From Stenotrophomonas sp. WZN-1 (GTDB lineage: Bacteria; Pseudomonadota; Gammaproteobacteria; Xanthomonadales; Xanthomonadaceae), in the NCBI RefSeq assembly GCF_002192255.1, contig NZ_CP021768.1:2436001-2500000 (forward strand): DNA of 64,000 nucleotides, in the 5' to 3' direction. A program made the translations under genes and the position numbers. Position 1 is the stretch's first letter; every line of letters begins with the position of its first letter. This document shows positions 52,844 through 61,220 of this stretch, in pieces. The notes beneath the pieces are model-generated. The model did not search any database. It was not told the origin of the DNA and saw only the letters and a list, made by a program, of their open reading frames with translations.

Positions 52844-55221
52844 GGCCCGATCACCAGTTCCGGGGTGTAGCCCAGCCCGCGCAGCTGCTGCAGCGCCGGG
52901 TCCAGCGTCGCCGGGTCGCGCGGCAATCGCACCCGCAGGCGTTGCCCGCTCTCACCCGGCGTCGCTTCGGCATAGGCCTGCAGGCCCAGTGCCCGCACCT
53001 GCGCCACGCCCTGGCTGGCACGGGCCGGGTCCAGCCCCTGCGCGAACTGCACCAGCTGTGCGTCGCTGTCACCGGACGGGTACAGCGCCGCCAGGCTGCT
53101 GCTCTGCAGCGGCTGGCCCTGGCCATCGCGCGCATTGCCCTGGCCGAGTACAGACAGGTCCTGCGGCGGCAGCTGCGGTGCCGACAGCGCCGGCAATGCC
53201 CAGCTCTGTACCGGCTGCGCGCTGGCCTGCGCGTTGCGCATGTAGTCGTAGCGGTCGCGGGTCAGGCGCTGGCCAGCGGCGGGGTCACGCACCACGTGCG
53301 GGCGCAGGAACACCATCAGGTTGGTCTTGGAGCGCTTGCGCGTATCACTGCGGAACAGCGCCCCCAGCACCGGGATCTTTCCCAGCCCCGGCACCGCGTC
53401 ACGACCGTGGCTGACGTTGTCCTCCAGCAGGCCACCCAGCACCATGATCTGGCCATCGTCCAGCAGCACGCTGGTGTCCAGCGCACGCTTGTTGGTGATG
53501 ATGCCGGCCGTGCTGTTCGCGCTCTGCGCGTCGATGCTGCTGACTTCCTGGTAGATGTCCAGCTTCACCGTGCCGCCCTCGGAGATCTGCGGGCGCACCC
53601 GCAGCTTCAGGCCCACATCCTCGCGCACGATGGTCTGGAACGGGTTGTTGCTGCCGCCGCCACCGTCAGTCACGTAGCGACCGCTGACGAACGGCACGGT
53701 CTGGCCGACCATGATGCTGGCCGCCTCGTTGTCCAGCGTCATCAGGTTCGGCGTGGACAGGATGTTGGCACCGCCCTTGCTCTGCAACGCATTGGCCAAC
53801 GCCTTCATGTTGAGGATCTGGCCGACACCGGGCAGGTTGATGGTGCCGTCGATGACGCCGATCTTCAGGCCGTCCTTGGGCAGCACGTCCAGGGTGGTGC
53901 GCGCGGCGGTGTTCAGGCCGCTGCCGCCGGTGACACCACCGAAATGGGTGCCGCCGAAGGTGCGGCCATTGCCCAGCATCCACTGCACGCCCAGTTCGGC
54001 CGCGTCGGTCTGGTTGACCTCCACGATCAGGCTTTCCACCAGCACCTGTGCACGGCGCTGGTCGAGCTGGTCGATCACCCGCCGAAGGTTGCGGTAGACC
54101 GGCTCCGGCGCCGAGATCAGCAGTGTGTTGGTGGCCACGTCGGCCTGCACCGAAATGCCGTTCTGGCTGAAGCCCGTGCTTTCGGCGTCGATCGGGTCGC
54201 GGCGGTTCGGGTCCAGCCGCTGCGATTCCAGCGCACTGCCACCGGGCTTGGCCTGCTGTGGCTGCGACGGCTGCGCGGGTGTGGAACGGTCTGCATCGCC
54301 GGGCAGTGGCGTGATGCCTTCGTTGCTGCCCATTGCCGGTGCATCGCTCTGCCCCGCAACCACGCCGCGCAGCACGCCGGCGAGCTGGTTGGCCTGGGCA
54401 TTGCGCAGGTAGACCACATGCAGGTTGCCGGACTCGTCCTGCGCGCGGTCCAGCTTCTCCACCAGCTGCCGCGCCAGGCGGGTGCGCCCGGGGCTGCTGG
54501 AGCGCAGCAGCACGCTGTTGCTGCGCGGGTCGGCCATCACCACCACCTTCTGGCTGGGCTCGGCGCCCTGCGCATCCAGCAGCGGCGCGACCATCGCTGC
54601 CACGTCAACAGCAATGCCCTGCTGCAGCTTCACCACGTCGGTGTCCATGCCAGCCGGCGTGTCGACGCTGGCGATCACCCGCGCGATGCGCTCCAGGTTG
54701 TCGGCATAGTCGGTGATCACCAGGGTGTTGTTGCCCGGGTTGGCAGTGATCGGATTGTCCGGGCTGATCATCGGCCGCAGCACCGCCACCAGCGCGGCCG
54801 CGTTCTCGTAGCGCAGCGCGAAGGTGCGCGTGGCGACCTCGCCCCCTGCTCCGCCGTTACCCACCCGACCGCCGAGCAGCTTGGCATCGGCCTGCGGCAC
54901 CACCCGGCTGACGCCGCCGTTCTCGACCACGGCGAAGCCGCGCATGCGCAGCGCACCCAGCAGCAGCTGGTAGGCCTGGGTACGGCTGACCGGGCCATCA
55001 GAAACCACCGTCATCTTGCCGGTCACCCGCGGGTCGACCAGGAACTGGCGGCCGGTGAAGCGTGCCGCCATGCGCAGCACGCCACCGATATCGGTATCCA
55101 CCAGGTTCAGCTGCACCGGCTCATCGCGGGCGCCCTGCGCCAGCACCGGCGCCGGCACATGGGCCATGCCCACCACCAGGGCCAGCGCGGTGCTGCAGGC
55201 AAGGCTGCGCATCGCCCTCAT
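52840..55221 (-). CDS. gspD: T2SS secretin GspD with SPOR-like tail
   Basis: A 793-residue outer-membrane secretin. Signal peptide to about 28 (VLAQGARDEP); N0-N3 domains (LNLVDTDIGGVLRMAARFTG, RTFALRYENAAALVAVLRPM, NNTLVITDYADNLERIARVI); then the secretin core (VPFVSGRYVTDGGGGSNNPF, EDVGLKLRVRPQIS, VLGGLLEDNVSHGRDAVPGLG). A Pro/Gln-rich linker leads to a C-terminal domain (about 720-793: QLVQFAQGLDPARASQGVAQ, QRLRVRLPRDPATLDPALQQ) that looks like a SPOR-type peptidoglycan-binding fold rather than an S-domain. ATG overlaps the gspM stop as ATGA. Confidence 0.9.
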   Translation of the reverse strand: MRAMRSLACSTALALVVGMAHVPAPVLAQGARDEPVQLNLVDTDIGGVLRMAARFTGRQFLVDPRVTGKMTVVSDGPVSRTQAYQLLLGALRMRGFAVVENGGVSRVVPQADAKLLGGRVGNGGAGGEVATRTFALRYENAAALVAVLRPMISPDNPITANPGNNTLVITDYADNLERIARVIASVDTPAGMDTDVVKLQQGIAVDVAAMVAPLLDAQGAEPSQKVVVMADPRSNSVLLRSSSPGRTRLARQLVEKLDRAQDESGNLHVVYLRNAQANQLAGVLRGVVAGQSDAPAMGSNEGITPLPGDADRSTPAQPSQPQQAKPGGSALESQRLDPNRRDPIDAESTGFSQNGISVQADVATNTLLISAPEPVYRNLRRVIDQLDQRRAQVLVESLIVEVNQTDAAELGVQWMLGNGRTFGGTHFGGVTGGSGLNTAARTTLDVLPKDGLKIGVIDGTINLPGVGQILNMKALANALQSKGGANILSTPNLMTLDNEAASIMVGQTVPFVSGRYVTDGGGGSNNPFQTIVREDVGLKLRVRPQISEGGTVKLDIYQEVSSIDAQSANSTAGIITNKRALDTSVLLDDGQIMVLGGLLEDNVSHGRDAVPGLGKIPVLGALFRSDTRKRSKTNLMVFLRPHVVRDPAAGQRLTRDRYDYMRNAQASAQPVQSWALPALSAPQLPPQDLSVLGQGNARDGQGQPLQSSSLAALYPSGDSDAQLVQFAQGLDPARASQGVAQVRALGLQAYAEATPGESGQRLRVRLPRDPATLDPALQQLRGLGYTPELVIGP

Positions 55222-55745
55222 GGATGGGCACCCGCAGTGGCCACCATCACGATGTTTCCGGAAATCCGTGCCGCCGGCATGTTCGCATCCCCCGTGCGTG
55301 TCAGTTGCAGCTGTTGCAGCTCGATGGCCGGATCGGCCAGCAGCGGCAGCAGCCAGTTCCATAGCGCGTCGGCGGGCACCGCCTGCACCTGCAGGTGCCA
55401 GCGCCCGTCACGCACTTCGATATGCAGGCCGTCGGCAAGGCCGGCGGATCTGATGCCGTCCCGCAGGCTGGCCAGCGTCGGGTGCTGGCCCTGCGCCTGC
55501 TGCCGGCGCTCACGGGCGCGCAGCAGTGGCGCCAGTGCGCGGGACTGCGCCTGCAGCCGTGGCAGTTCGGCCTGCCAGTGCGCATGCTGTTTCAGCAGGG
55601 GTTCCAGCCACAACGACCACAGGCCCGCTGCCAGCAGCGCCACCACCATCACCCACAGCATCAGCCGGTCCCGCGGTGGCAGGCGCCGCCAGCGCTGCTG
55701 CAGGCCCTCCAGTCCCTCGCCCAGCCGCAGGGTACGCGCGGTCAC
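55218..55745 (-). CDS. gspM: T2SS protein GspM
   Basis: A 175-residue bitopic protein: LPPRDRLMLWVMVVALLAAG helix (about 22-45), a periplasmic coiled coil (QAELPRLQAQSRALAPLLRA) and a ferredoxin-like end (HIEVRDGRWHLQVQAVPADA, ELQQLQLTRTGD). The GTG start at 55745 overlaps the gspL stop (GTGA). It forms the inner-membrane platform with GspL, GspF and GspC. Confidence 0.85.
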   Translation of the reverse strand: MTARTLRLGEGLEGLQQRWRRLPPRDRLMLWVMVVALLAAGLWSLWLEPLLKQHAHWQAELPRLQAQSRALAPLLRARERRQQAQGQHPTLASLRDGIRSAGLADGLHIEVRDGRWHLQVQAVPADALWNWLLPLLADPAIELQQLQLTRTGDANMPAARISGNIVMVATAGAHP

Positions 55746-56905
55746 TGTCCAGCTCCGCTCACCCGCAGGCGCCCAGCGGCGTCGCGCGCCAGCTGCAGGC
55801 CCTGCACCTGCACCGCCTGCTGCCAGTGCTCCAAACGTTGCGGATCATCGGCCAACGCCTGGGCATCGGCATCCAGCTCCATGTCCAGCTGGCCGGGCTG
55901 GTAATGGAGGCTACGCACCTGCCCGGCCAGCTCCGGAACCGCCTGCAGCGTGCTGGCAACCTGCCGTTGCAACAGCGGCAACGGCGGCGCCGGCGGTGGC
56001 ACCGCCAGAGCACGCCGTGCCTGCAGCACCGGATCCACCACATCGGTAATCTCCGGGAAGCGTGCGCTGAACTGCCGCGCCATGTCCTGTTGCAGCGCCT
56101 CGCCCTCGATCCGCCAGCGCGAGACCTGCAGCTGCAGGCCGAGTGCAGCCAGCAGCACTGCCGCCAACGCGAGGCCGATCGCCAGTCGTGGCGCTTGCCG
56201 ACCCGCACCGGGCAGCGGCAATGACCACCCCGGCAGAGGGCCACACGCCTGCCGTTCACGCCTGACGGCGGTGGCCGGCAGGCTGTCCGGCCACGCCGGC
56301 GGCACGCTGTCGATCCATTGCACGGCCTGCACGCCGGCCTGCTGCAGACGCATGGCCAGGGCCCGCATCAAGGCACACGCGTCACGTCCGCCATACCATT
56401 GGACGAACCCCCGATCGCGCCCGCTGCGCACCAGCAGGTGCTCGCCGCTGACCTGCAGCGTGGCCTGCGCGTCCTGCCACGGCAGCAGCAGCGGCGTCGG
56501 ATACAGCGCCTGCAGCTGCAGTGCGCACGAGGCCAGCAGCTGCTGCGCCTGCAGGACCGCCTGCTGGCCGAGCCAGGCCACCGGAACGGTGCCGTCAGCC
56601 GCCTGTGCACCGTGCGCCAGCGCCACCTCCTGCAGGTCATCCAGCAGCATCGCCTCCACCTCGCCCTGCAGCGCCGACTGCAGGCGCCGCCCGGACAACG
56701 GCGGCAGCTGAAGTTCCAGCAGGATCAGGTCGTGCGGATCGAGGCAGGCGCGCACCGTCGCCTTCGGGTAACGCAGACCCAGCGCCGCCAGCGTGTCGCG
56801 GCCGTGTGCCACTACCTCGCCCTTGCGCAGCTGCACCCAGTCCACCGTGCTGTCGGCGCGCAGGCACTCCAGCGCCGGCAGGCGCACCCGAAGCTGCACG
56901 TTCAT
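55742..56905 (-). CDS. gspL: T2SS protein GspL
   Basis: A 387-residue protein with a cytoplasmic actin-like part that binds GspE (LIALEL-like core in PHDLILLELQLPPLSGRRLQ, ALQGEVEAMLLDDLQEVALA), a membrane helix (about 240-258, AIGLALAAVLLAALGLQLQV) and a periplasmic ferredoxin-like end (VRSLHYQPGQLDMELDADAQ). ATG at 56905 overlaps the gspK stop; the longer frame was rejected. Complete for the family. Confidence 0.86.
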   Translation of the reverse strand: MNVQLRVRLPALECLRADSTVDWVQLRKGEVVAHGRDTLAALGLRYPKATVRACLDPHDLILLELQLPPLSGRRLQSALQGEVEAMLLDDLQEVALAHGAQAADGTVPVAWLGQQAVLQAQQLLASCALQLQALYPTPLLLPWQDAQATLQVSGEHLLVRSGRDRGFVQWYGGRDACALMRALAMRLQQAGVQAVQWIDSVPPAWPDSLPATAVRRERQACGPLPGWSLPLPGAGRQAPRLAIGLALAAVLLAALGLQLQVSRWRIEGEALQQDMARQFSARFPEITDVVDPVLQARRALAVPPPAPPLPLLQRQVASTLQAVPELAGQVRSLHYQPGQLDMELDADAQALADDPQRLEHWQQAVQVQGLQLARDAAGRLRVSGAGQ

Positions 56906-57807
56906 GCGCCGATCCTCGTCCACACGCGCTGCACGCGCGCCCCATCGTCGCGGTACTCGCGCCAAAGCAACGCACGGAACTCGACCGCACTGCCATCGGC
57001 CTGCACCTGGCCGACCGCAAGGAACCACTCGCTATGGATGCCCAGGGGAAGCACGGCCATCTGTTCGTTGCTCAGTTGAAGTCGATTGGCGATGTCGCCA
57101 CGGTTGAGCAGCCAATGGCCGCCGTCGCGCTCACCGAGCAGCGCCTGCAGCCGTGCCGGCTCGACCGCAGGCGTCACCGCCTGCAGAACGCTCAGGTCGC
57201 TGGTGTTGGCGTTGACCAGGGTCTGCGCCGGCAGCACCACGGTGCGCCGCGCCAGCGCCTGCAATGCCACCGGATCGGCACCGGCCAGTGCCTGCGCGAT
57301 CAGTGATTCGCGCGGCAGTGGCGCCTGTGCCTGGATGTCACCGTCGCGCAGGCGCGCCTGGATGTGGTCCGCCGCGGATGCGCAGGCACCCTGGCCAAGC
57401 CCCTGTGCAGCACACAACGCGATGAACGCGCGTCGCGCCTCGGGGTCCGGCCGGCCACGCGCCAGCAGGTTGCGCAGGTTGAACATCGACTGCGCATCAA
57501 CCAGCTGCAGCTGCACCGGCAACGGTGCCTGCAGCGTCAGCGGACGCGCCCAACGGCCGCTGCGCACCGTGGCCAGCTGCTCCTTTACATCGTCACGCAG
57601 CTGCTGCGCCGCGCGCTCCAGGGTGGCATCGACCGCCATGCGCACCTGCGCGCGCAGCTGGTCACTACGCAGCGCGCGCAGCTGCGCCGATTGCCGCGTC
57701 AGCAGTGCAGTGGCAATCACCGCCACCAATGCCACCACCAGCAGGGCGACAATCACCGCCATGCCACGCTGGCGGGCGCACGGGAGCGAACGCGTCCGGG
57801 CTGTCAT
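56902..57807 (-). CDS. gspK: T2SS minor pseudopilin GspK
   Basis: A 301-residue pseudopilin with a prepilin-like N-terminus (RQRG|MAVIVALLVVALVAVIATAL) lacking Glu at +5, as usual for GspK, and the GspK body (LVDAQSMFNLRNLLARGRPD, LVNANTSDLSVLQAVTPAVE). GAGG lies seven bases before the ATG at 57807; a GTG at 57813 is in frame. It caps the pseudopilus with GspI and GspJ, which are encoded 22 kb away. Confidence 0.88.
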   Translation of the reverse strand: MTARTRSLPCARQRGMAVIVALLVVALVAVIATALLTRQSAQLRALRSDQLRAQVRMAVDATLERAAQQLRDDVKEQLATVRSGRWARPLTLQAPLPVQLQLVDAQSMFNLRNLLARGRPDPEARRAFIALCAAQGLGQGACASAADHIQARLRDGDIQAQAPLPRESLIAQALAGADPVALQALARRTVVLPAQTLVNANTSDLSVLQAVTPAVEPARLQALLGERDGGHWLLNRGDIANRLQLSNEQMAVLPLGIHSEWFLAVGQVQADGSAVEFRALLWREYRDDGARVQRVWTRIGA

Positions 57808-57816
57808 CAGCACGCC

Positions 57817-58254
57817 TCACAGCTGCCAGGAGCCGATATCCGCGTTCCCGGCGTCGCCACCGGGCTTGCTGTCCGCACCCAGCGAGAACACATCGATGTC
57901 GCCATGGGTCCCGGGACTCTGGTACTGGTACGGATGGCCCCACGGGTCATTCGGCAGGCGATCCAGATACGGAGTCACCGGCATCGCACCGCTGCCCTGC
58001 GGCGGCTTCACCAGCGCCTGCAGGCCCTGCTCGGCGCTGGGATAGCGGCCATTGTCCAGCTTGAACAACTTCAGCGCCTGCATCAGCGCCGCAATGTCCT
58101 GGCGCGCCGCCACCACGCGCGCCTGGTCGGGACGGTCCATCAACCGCGGCACGATCAAGGCCGCGAGAATGCCGATGATCACCACCACCACCATGATCTC
58201 GATCAGGCTGAAACCCTGCTGCCGAGCCCTGCGACCACCCACCTGCCTTGCCAT
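57817..58254 (-). CDS. gspG: T2SS major pseudopilin GspG
   Basis: A 145-residue major pseudopilin: leader ending RQQG, motif G|FSLIEIMVVVVIIGILAALI, and a C-terminal domain with LKLFKLDNGRYPSAEQGLQA, LPNDPWGHPYQY and DVFSLGADSKPGG, the GspG calcium-site region. It starts the minus-strand run G-K-L-M-D-E-F with overlaps of 1-10 bases. Confidence 0.95.
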   Translation of the reverse strand: MARQVGGRRARQQGFSLIEIMVVVVIIGILAALIVPRLMDRPDQARVVAARQDIAALMQALKLFKLDNGRYPSAEQGLQALVKPPQGSGAMPVTPYLDRLPNDPWGHPYQYQSPGTHGDIDVFSLGADSKPGGDAGNADIGSWQL

Positions 58255-58311
58255 TGTTCCGCCCTCGTCATCCTGGAAGAGACCGCTGCACCATGGTCAG
58301 CGGTGCATGTG

Positions 58312-58893
58312 TCAGTACGATAAACATCCGCCGGCAATTCGCTGCGCATGTGCCCGCGCGGGCGCAGCGGCCGCCGGTACGCATGCCGCCTCGAACAGCT
58401 GTGGCGACACACTGGCCAGCGTTTCGTCGATGCAGCCGCGCAGCAGCGGATGCGCGCATGCCTGCAGCAGGCGCACACACTGCATCGGCGACCACGCGGT
58501 GCCATGGTCGAGCCCAATGAACATCCGGTAGGCCTGGTGGTAGCGCAGGTCGTCGTACACGCGTTGCGCGCTGTTGAGATCGCGTAGAACCACCAGCAGG
58601 GCCGCACGTTGCAGCTGCCGCACGTCGCCTGCCTCAAGCGGCAGCGCGCTCATGGCTGCTTCGGGCCAGGGCCGCAGCTGCAGATCGAGGGCGCGCCGCA
58701 GCGCCGCTAGCGGATGCGCGCTGCTGTCCAGTGCCGCCCAGCGCACCGCATCGGCCCAGGCATCACTGGACAGCACCCAGACCCACGAGTGCCCGTAACG
58801 TTGCACGTTCAAGGGCGTGTGCCGCGCCTGCTCCAGTGACTGGCTCAGGTGGCGATCCAGCTCCAGCATGCTGATCCTGCGACTGTCTGCCAT
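58312..58893 (-). CDS. Phd-like N-domain fused to a DUF772-like helical domain (copy B)
   Basis: A 193-residue protein. Residues 8-50 (ISMLELDRHLSQSLEQARHT, PLNVQRYGHSWVWVLSSDAW) follow the Phd/YefM antitoxin fold. The C-terminal half (LQRAALLVVLRDLNSAQRVY, DDLRYHQAYRMFIGLD) resembles the N-terminal DUF772 part of IS5-type transposases, without any DDE catalytic domain. It is a paralogue of the next gene upstream. It stands between gspG and the fecR-like gene, where the PUMA3 locus of P. aeruginosa has only regulators; a DNA-binding role is proposed. ATG at 58893 chosen; no strong ribosome site. Confidence 0.65.
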   Translation of the reverse strand: MADSRRISMLELDRHLSQSLEQARHTPLNVQRYGHSWVWVLSSDAWADAVRWAALDSSAHPLAALRRALDLQLRPWPEAAMSALPLEAGDVRQLQRAALLVVLRDLNSAQRVYDDLRYHQAYRMFIGLDHGTAWSPMQCVRLLQACAHPLLRGCIDETLASVSPQLFEAACVPAAAAPARAHAQRIAGGCLSY

Positions 58894-59013
58894 CTGCGTC
58901 GCCCGTGCTCCGCGACGCGTGGTGCGTCGTACTCTGGAGAAGACGTCAGCAAGGCAGGCGAAGCGACAGCGCGAATGCAACTCTGTGCGCTGGGTAGTGC
59001 TTCATCGGCAACG

Positions 59014-59565
59014 TCATCGCAACGTCATGCGCCTGAAGGCTTCGCGCTGCAGTTGCGGTGCGTCACCGCCACAGCGGCGGGCCAGTACCGCCACGTCGCT
59101 GCGCGCGGCGAACGCGACCAGCGCATCGGTCATGTCCACGTCATCGCACCATGACGCCAGCGCAATGCGCACCGCTGGCAGCTGCCAGCCGTCCATCACC
59201 CCGTGGGTGCCCGCCACGAACCAGTGCCACAGCCGATGGTGCAGCACCTGCTCGTGCAGCTGGGCGAGATCGTCGATGCCATGCATGTCCATCAGCAGCA
59301 GTGCGCGTGCAAGCGCCGCAGGCGGCAGCGCACCGGTTTCAGCCAGCGGCAGCACCTGCTGCTGCAGGCGCAACAGCATCGCCAGCGGGTGCGACTTCGG
59401 ATCGAAGTCCAGCAGCACGGCCTGTTGCTGCCACTGCGCGTCGGATACCACGCACACCCACGGCGAGCCGTAGCGGTGCACCATCAAAGGCCGTCGCTGC
59501 GTGGTTTCCAGCAACGCTGAAAGATTGCGGCGCAGGTCCAGCACACCGATGGTCTCGTTGCGCAT
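59014..59565 (-). CDS. Phd-like N-domain fused to a DUF772-like helical domain (copy A)
   Basis: A 183-residue paralogue of the gene at 58312. The N-terminus IGVLDLRRNLSALLETTQRR followed by PLMVHRYGSPWVCVVSDAQW is Phd-like; the middle (ARALLLMDMHGIDDLAQLHE, QVLHHRLWHWFVAG) has the helix pattern of DUF772. A ribosome site AAGGAG precedes the ATG at 59565. It follows the FecR-like gene by 58 bases and is probably in the same transcript. No toxin gene is adjacent. Function unknown; a regulator of the secretion genes is a reasonable guess. Confidence 0.68.
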   Translation of the reverse strand: MRNETIGVLDLRRNLSALLETTQRRPLMVHRYGSPWVCVVSDAQWQQQAVLLDFDPKSHPLAMLLRLQQQVLPLAETGALPPAALARALLLMDMHGIDDLAQLHEQVLHHRLWHWFVAGTHGVMDGWQLPAVRIALASWCDDVDMTDALVAFAARSDVAVLARRCGGDAPQLQREAFRRMTLR

Positions 59566-59623
59566 CCTTGGCGTCTCCTTGCTTGCAACAGCCCTGCGCG
59601 GCGCGCACGGCCAGCGTCTTCAC

Positions 59624-60604
59624 CTAACCAAGGACGGCAATGCCACCCGGAAAGCGACGCAGATCCAGCGACATCGTCAGTCGCAGCTGCTCCAGCGCCG
59701 CATCCGGATCATCAATGCGGAAGCGGCCGCTGACCGGGGCGCGCGCCAACGCCGATTCGCCCAGCATCACCTTGCCGCGGCGGTAGCGGTTGATCTCATC
59801 CACCACCTCGCGCAATGGAGCGCGGCGGAACACCAGCATGCCTTCGGTCCAGGCACTCACTTCCGAGGCCACGGCTTCGGCCACCACGCCGCTGAGGCGT
59901 TCGTCGTACTGGGTCTGCTGGCCTGCCTGCAGCTGCAGGCGGCCCTGCGGGTGCTCGATGCGGGCGCTGCCCTGCAGGCAGGTCACCCGTACCTGGCCGT
60001 GGGTGTTGCGCACGTCCAGGCGCACCGCACCTTCATCGGCTATCACGCAGCCCGGCCCCGCGAACAGGGCCAGGCGCAGGCCGTCCTGGGTTTCGATCGC
60101 GGCCTGGCCCTGCACCAGCTCGAAGCCTTCGCCCTGCGCGTCCGCACGGCGGCGCAGGCTGCTCTGCGTATCCAGTTCGATCTTCAGCTGTGGCGAAGGT
60201 GCGATCTGCAGGCGCTCACCGGTACCGGTGTGGAAATCGGCCGCCATCGCCGTCACCGAGGGCCACAATCCCAGCGGCGGGCGGATCGCCGCCACCACCA
60301 CCAGGCTGGCCGGCGCGGCAATCGCGGCGCCCAGGAAGGCACGCCGGCTCCAGCGCTGGGCCGGTGTCGGCGCGACCGGTTGCCGTGCGGCGGCAGGCAG
60401 CTGCTCACCGGCCAGGCGTACCTGCTCCCATTGCCGGCGCGCACGGCCGAATGCTTCGCGATGACGCGGATCGGCCTCGCACCACGCGCGGAACCTGCGC
60501 CCGTCGGCCGCAGTGGCCTCGCCCGAGGTCAGCCGCACCACCCACGCGTGGGCCTGGCGCTCGACGGCATCCAGCGGGCGTTGCAGGCGATCGTCAGGAT
60601 CCAT
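59624..60604 (-). CDS. FecR-like anti-sigma regulator (VreR-like)
   Basis: A 326-residue FecR-family protein: cytoplasmic anti-sigma domain (HAWVVRLTSGEATAADGRRF, RAWCEADPRHREAFGRARRQ), a twin-arginine-like WSRRAFLGAAIAAPASLVVV membrane segment (about 105-130) and a periplasmic FecR domain (TGTGERLQIAPSPQLKIELD, GQVRVTCLQGSARIEHPQGR) with a STN-contact end. It should receive the signal from the STN protein at 61221 and control the sigma factor upstream. The short gap to the sigma gene (69 bases) implies one operon. Confidence 0.88.
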   Translation of the reverse strand: MDPDDRLQRPLDAVERQAHAWVVRLTSGEATAADGRRFRAWCEADPRHREAFGRARRQWEQVRLAGEQLPAAARQPVAPTPAQRWSRRAFLGAAIAAPASLVVVAAIRPPLGLWPSVTAMAADFHTGTGERLQIAPSPQLKIELDTQSSLRRRADAQGEGFELVQGQAAIETQDGLRLALFAGPGCVIADEGAVRLDVRNTHGQVRVTCLQGSARIEHPQGRLQLQAGQQTQYDERLSGVVAEAVASEVSAWTEGMLVFRRAPLREVVDEINRYRRGKVMLGESALARAPVSGRFRIDDPDAALEQLRLTMSLDLRRFPGGIAVLG

Positions 60605-60673
60605 GAGGGCTCATGCCGGACCCGCACGCTGCGGGGTTCTGCTCGGCGTCAAAGTGTAGACGGATGCCGCCGC

Positions 60674-61204
60674 TCAGAACCGCACCTGGCGCCCCTGCCC
60701 GCTGCGCTCGGCCAGGTAGTCCTGGGCCGCTTTCAACTCACGCTGCACCAACCTCAGCGATACGCCGAGGTGATCGGCGACGTCGCGCTGCTGCAGGCCG
60801 TCGACGCGGATCGCCAGCAGGATGCGGCGACGGCGCTCGGGCATGCGCTGCAGCAGACCGACCATGTCTTCCAGCGCGAAGTCCAGTTCGGCCGCCTGCG
60901 CCGGGCCCGGTGCCGGGTCGGCCATGTCCATCAGCGTCTCCACCTCTTCCAGGCTCAGCAGGCGGTGGTCGGCACGCTGGCGGTCGATCACGGTATTCAT
61001 CGCCATGCGCAGCAGGTAGGCCGCGGGGTTCTGCACGGCATCCAGGCGCTCGCGGCGCGCACTCAGGCGCATCCAGGTGTCCTGCAGCGCGTCGCCGGCC
61101 AGCTCTTCCGAGCCCAGCTTGCGCACCAGCCGGCGCTTCAGCTCGTCGTAGGCGCCCAGAAGGTGATCCATCAGGTCAACTGCCCCAGCCGTACCGTTGC
61201 TCAT
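60674..61204 (-). CDS. ECF sigma factor (VreI-like)
   Basis: A 176-residue sigma-70 family factor with region 2 (LAGDALQDTWMRLSARRERL, NPAAYLLRMAMNTVIDRQRA) and region 4 (RRRILLAIRVDGLQQRDVAD, HLGVSLRLVQRELKAAQDYL). It is coupled to the VreA-like gene by a 16-base gap. By position it should drive the gsp, tps and related genes downstream. ATG at 61204 was used. Confidence 0.88.
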   Translation of the reverse strand: MSNGTAGAVDLMDHLLGAYDELKRRLVRKLGSEELAGDALQDTWMRLSARRERLDAVQNPAAYLLRMAMNTVIDRQRADHRLLSLEEVETLMDMADPAPGPAQAAELDFALEDMVGLLQRMPERRRRILLAIRVDGLQQRDVADHLGVSLRLVQRELKAAQDYLAERSGQGRQVRF

Positions 61205-61220
61205 GTTCGAATCCTTGAAG

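Noticed and set aside
58312..59565. Remnant insertion sequence
   Set aside because: No DDE domain, terminal repeats or target duplication; two intact paralogous frames with the same fusion suggest retained genes.
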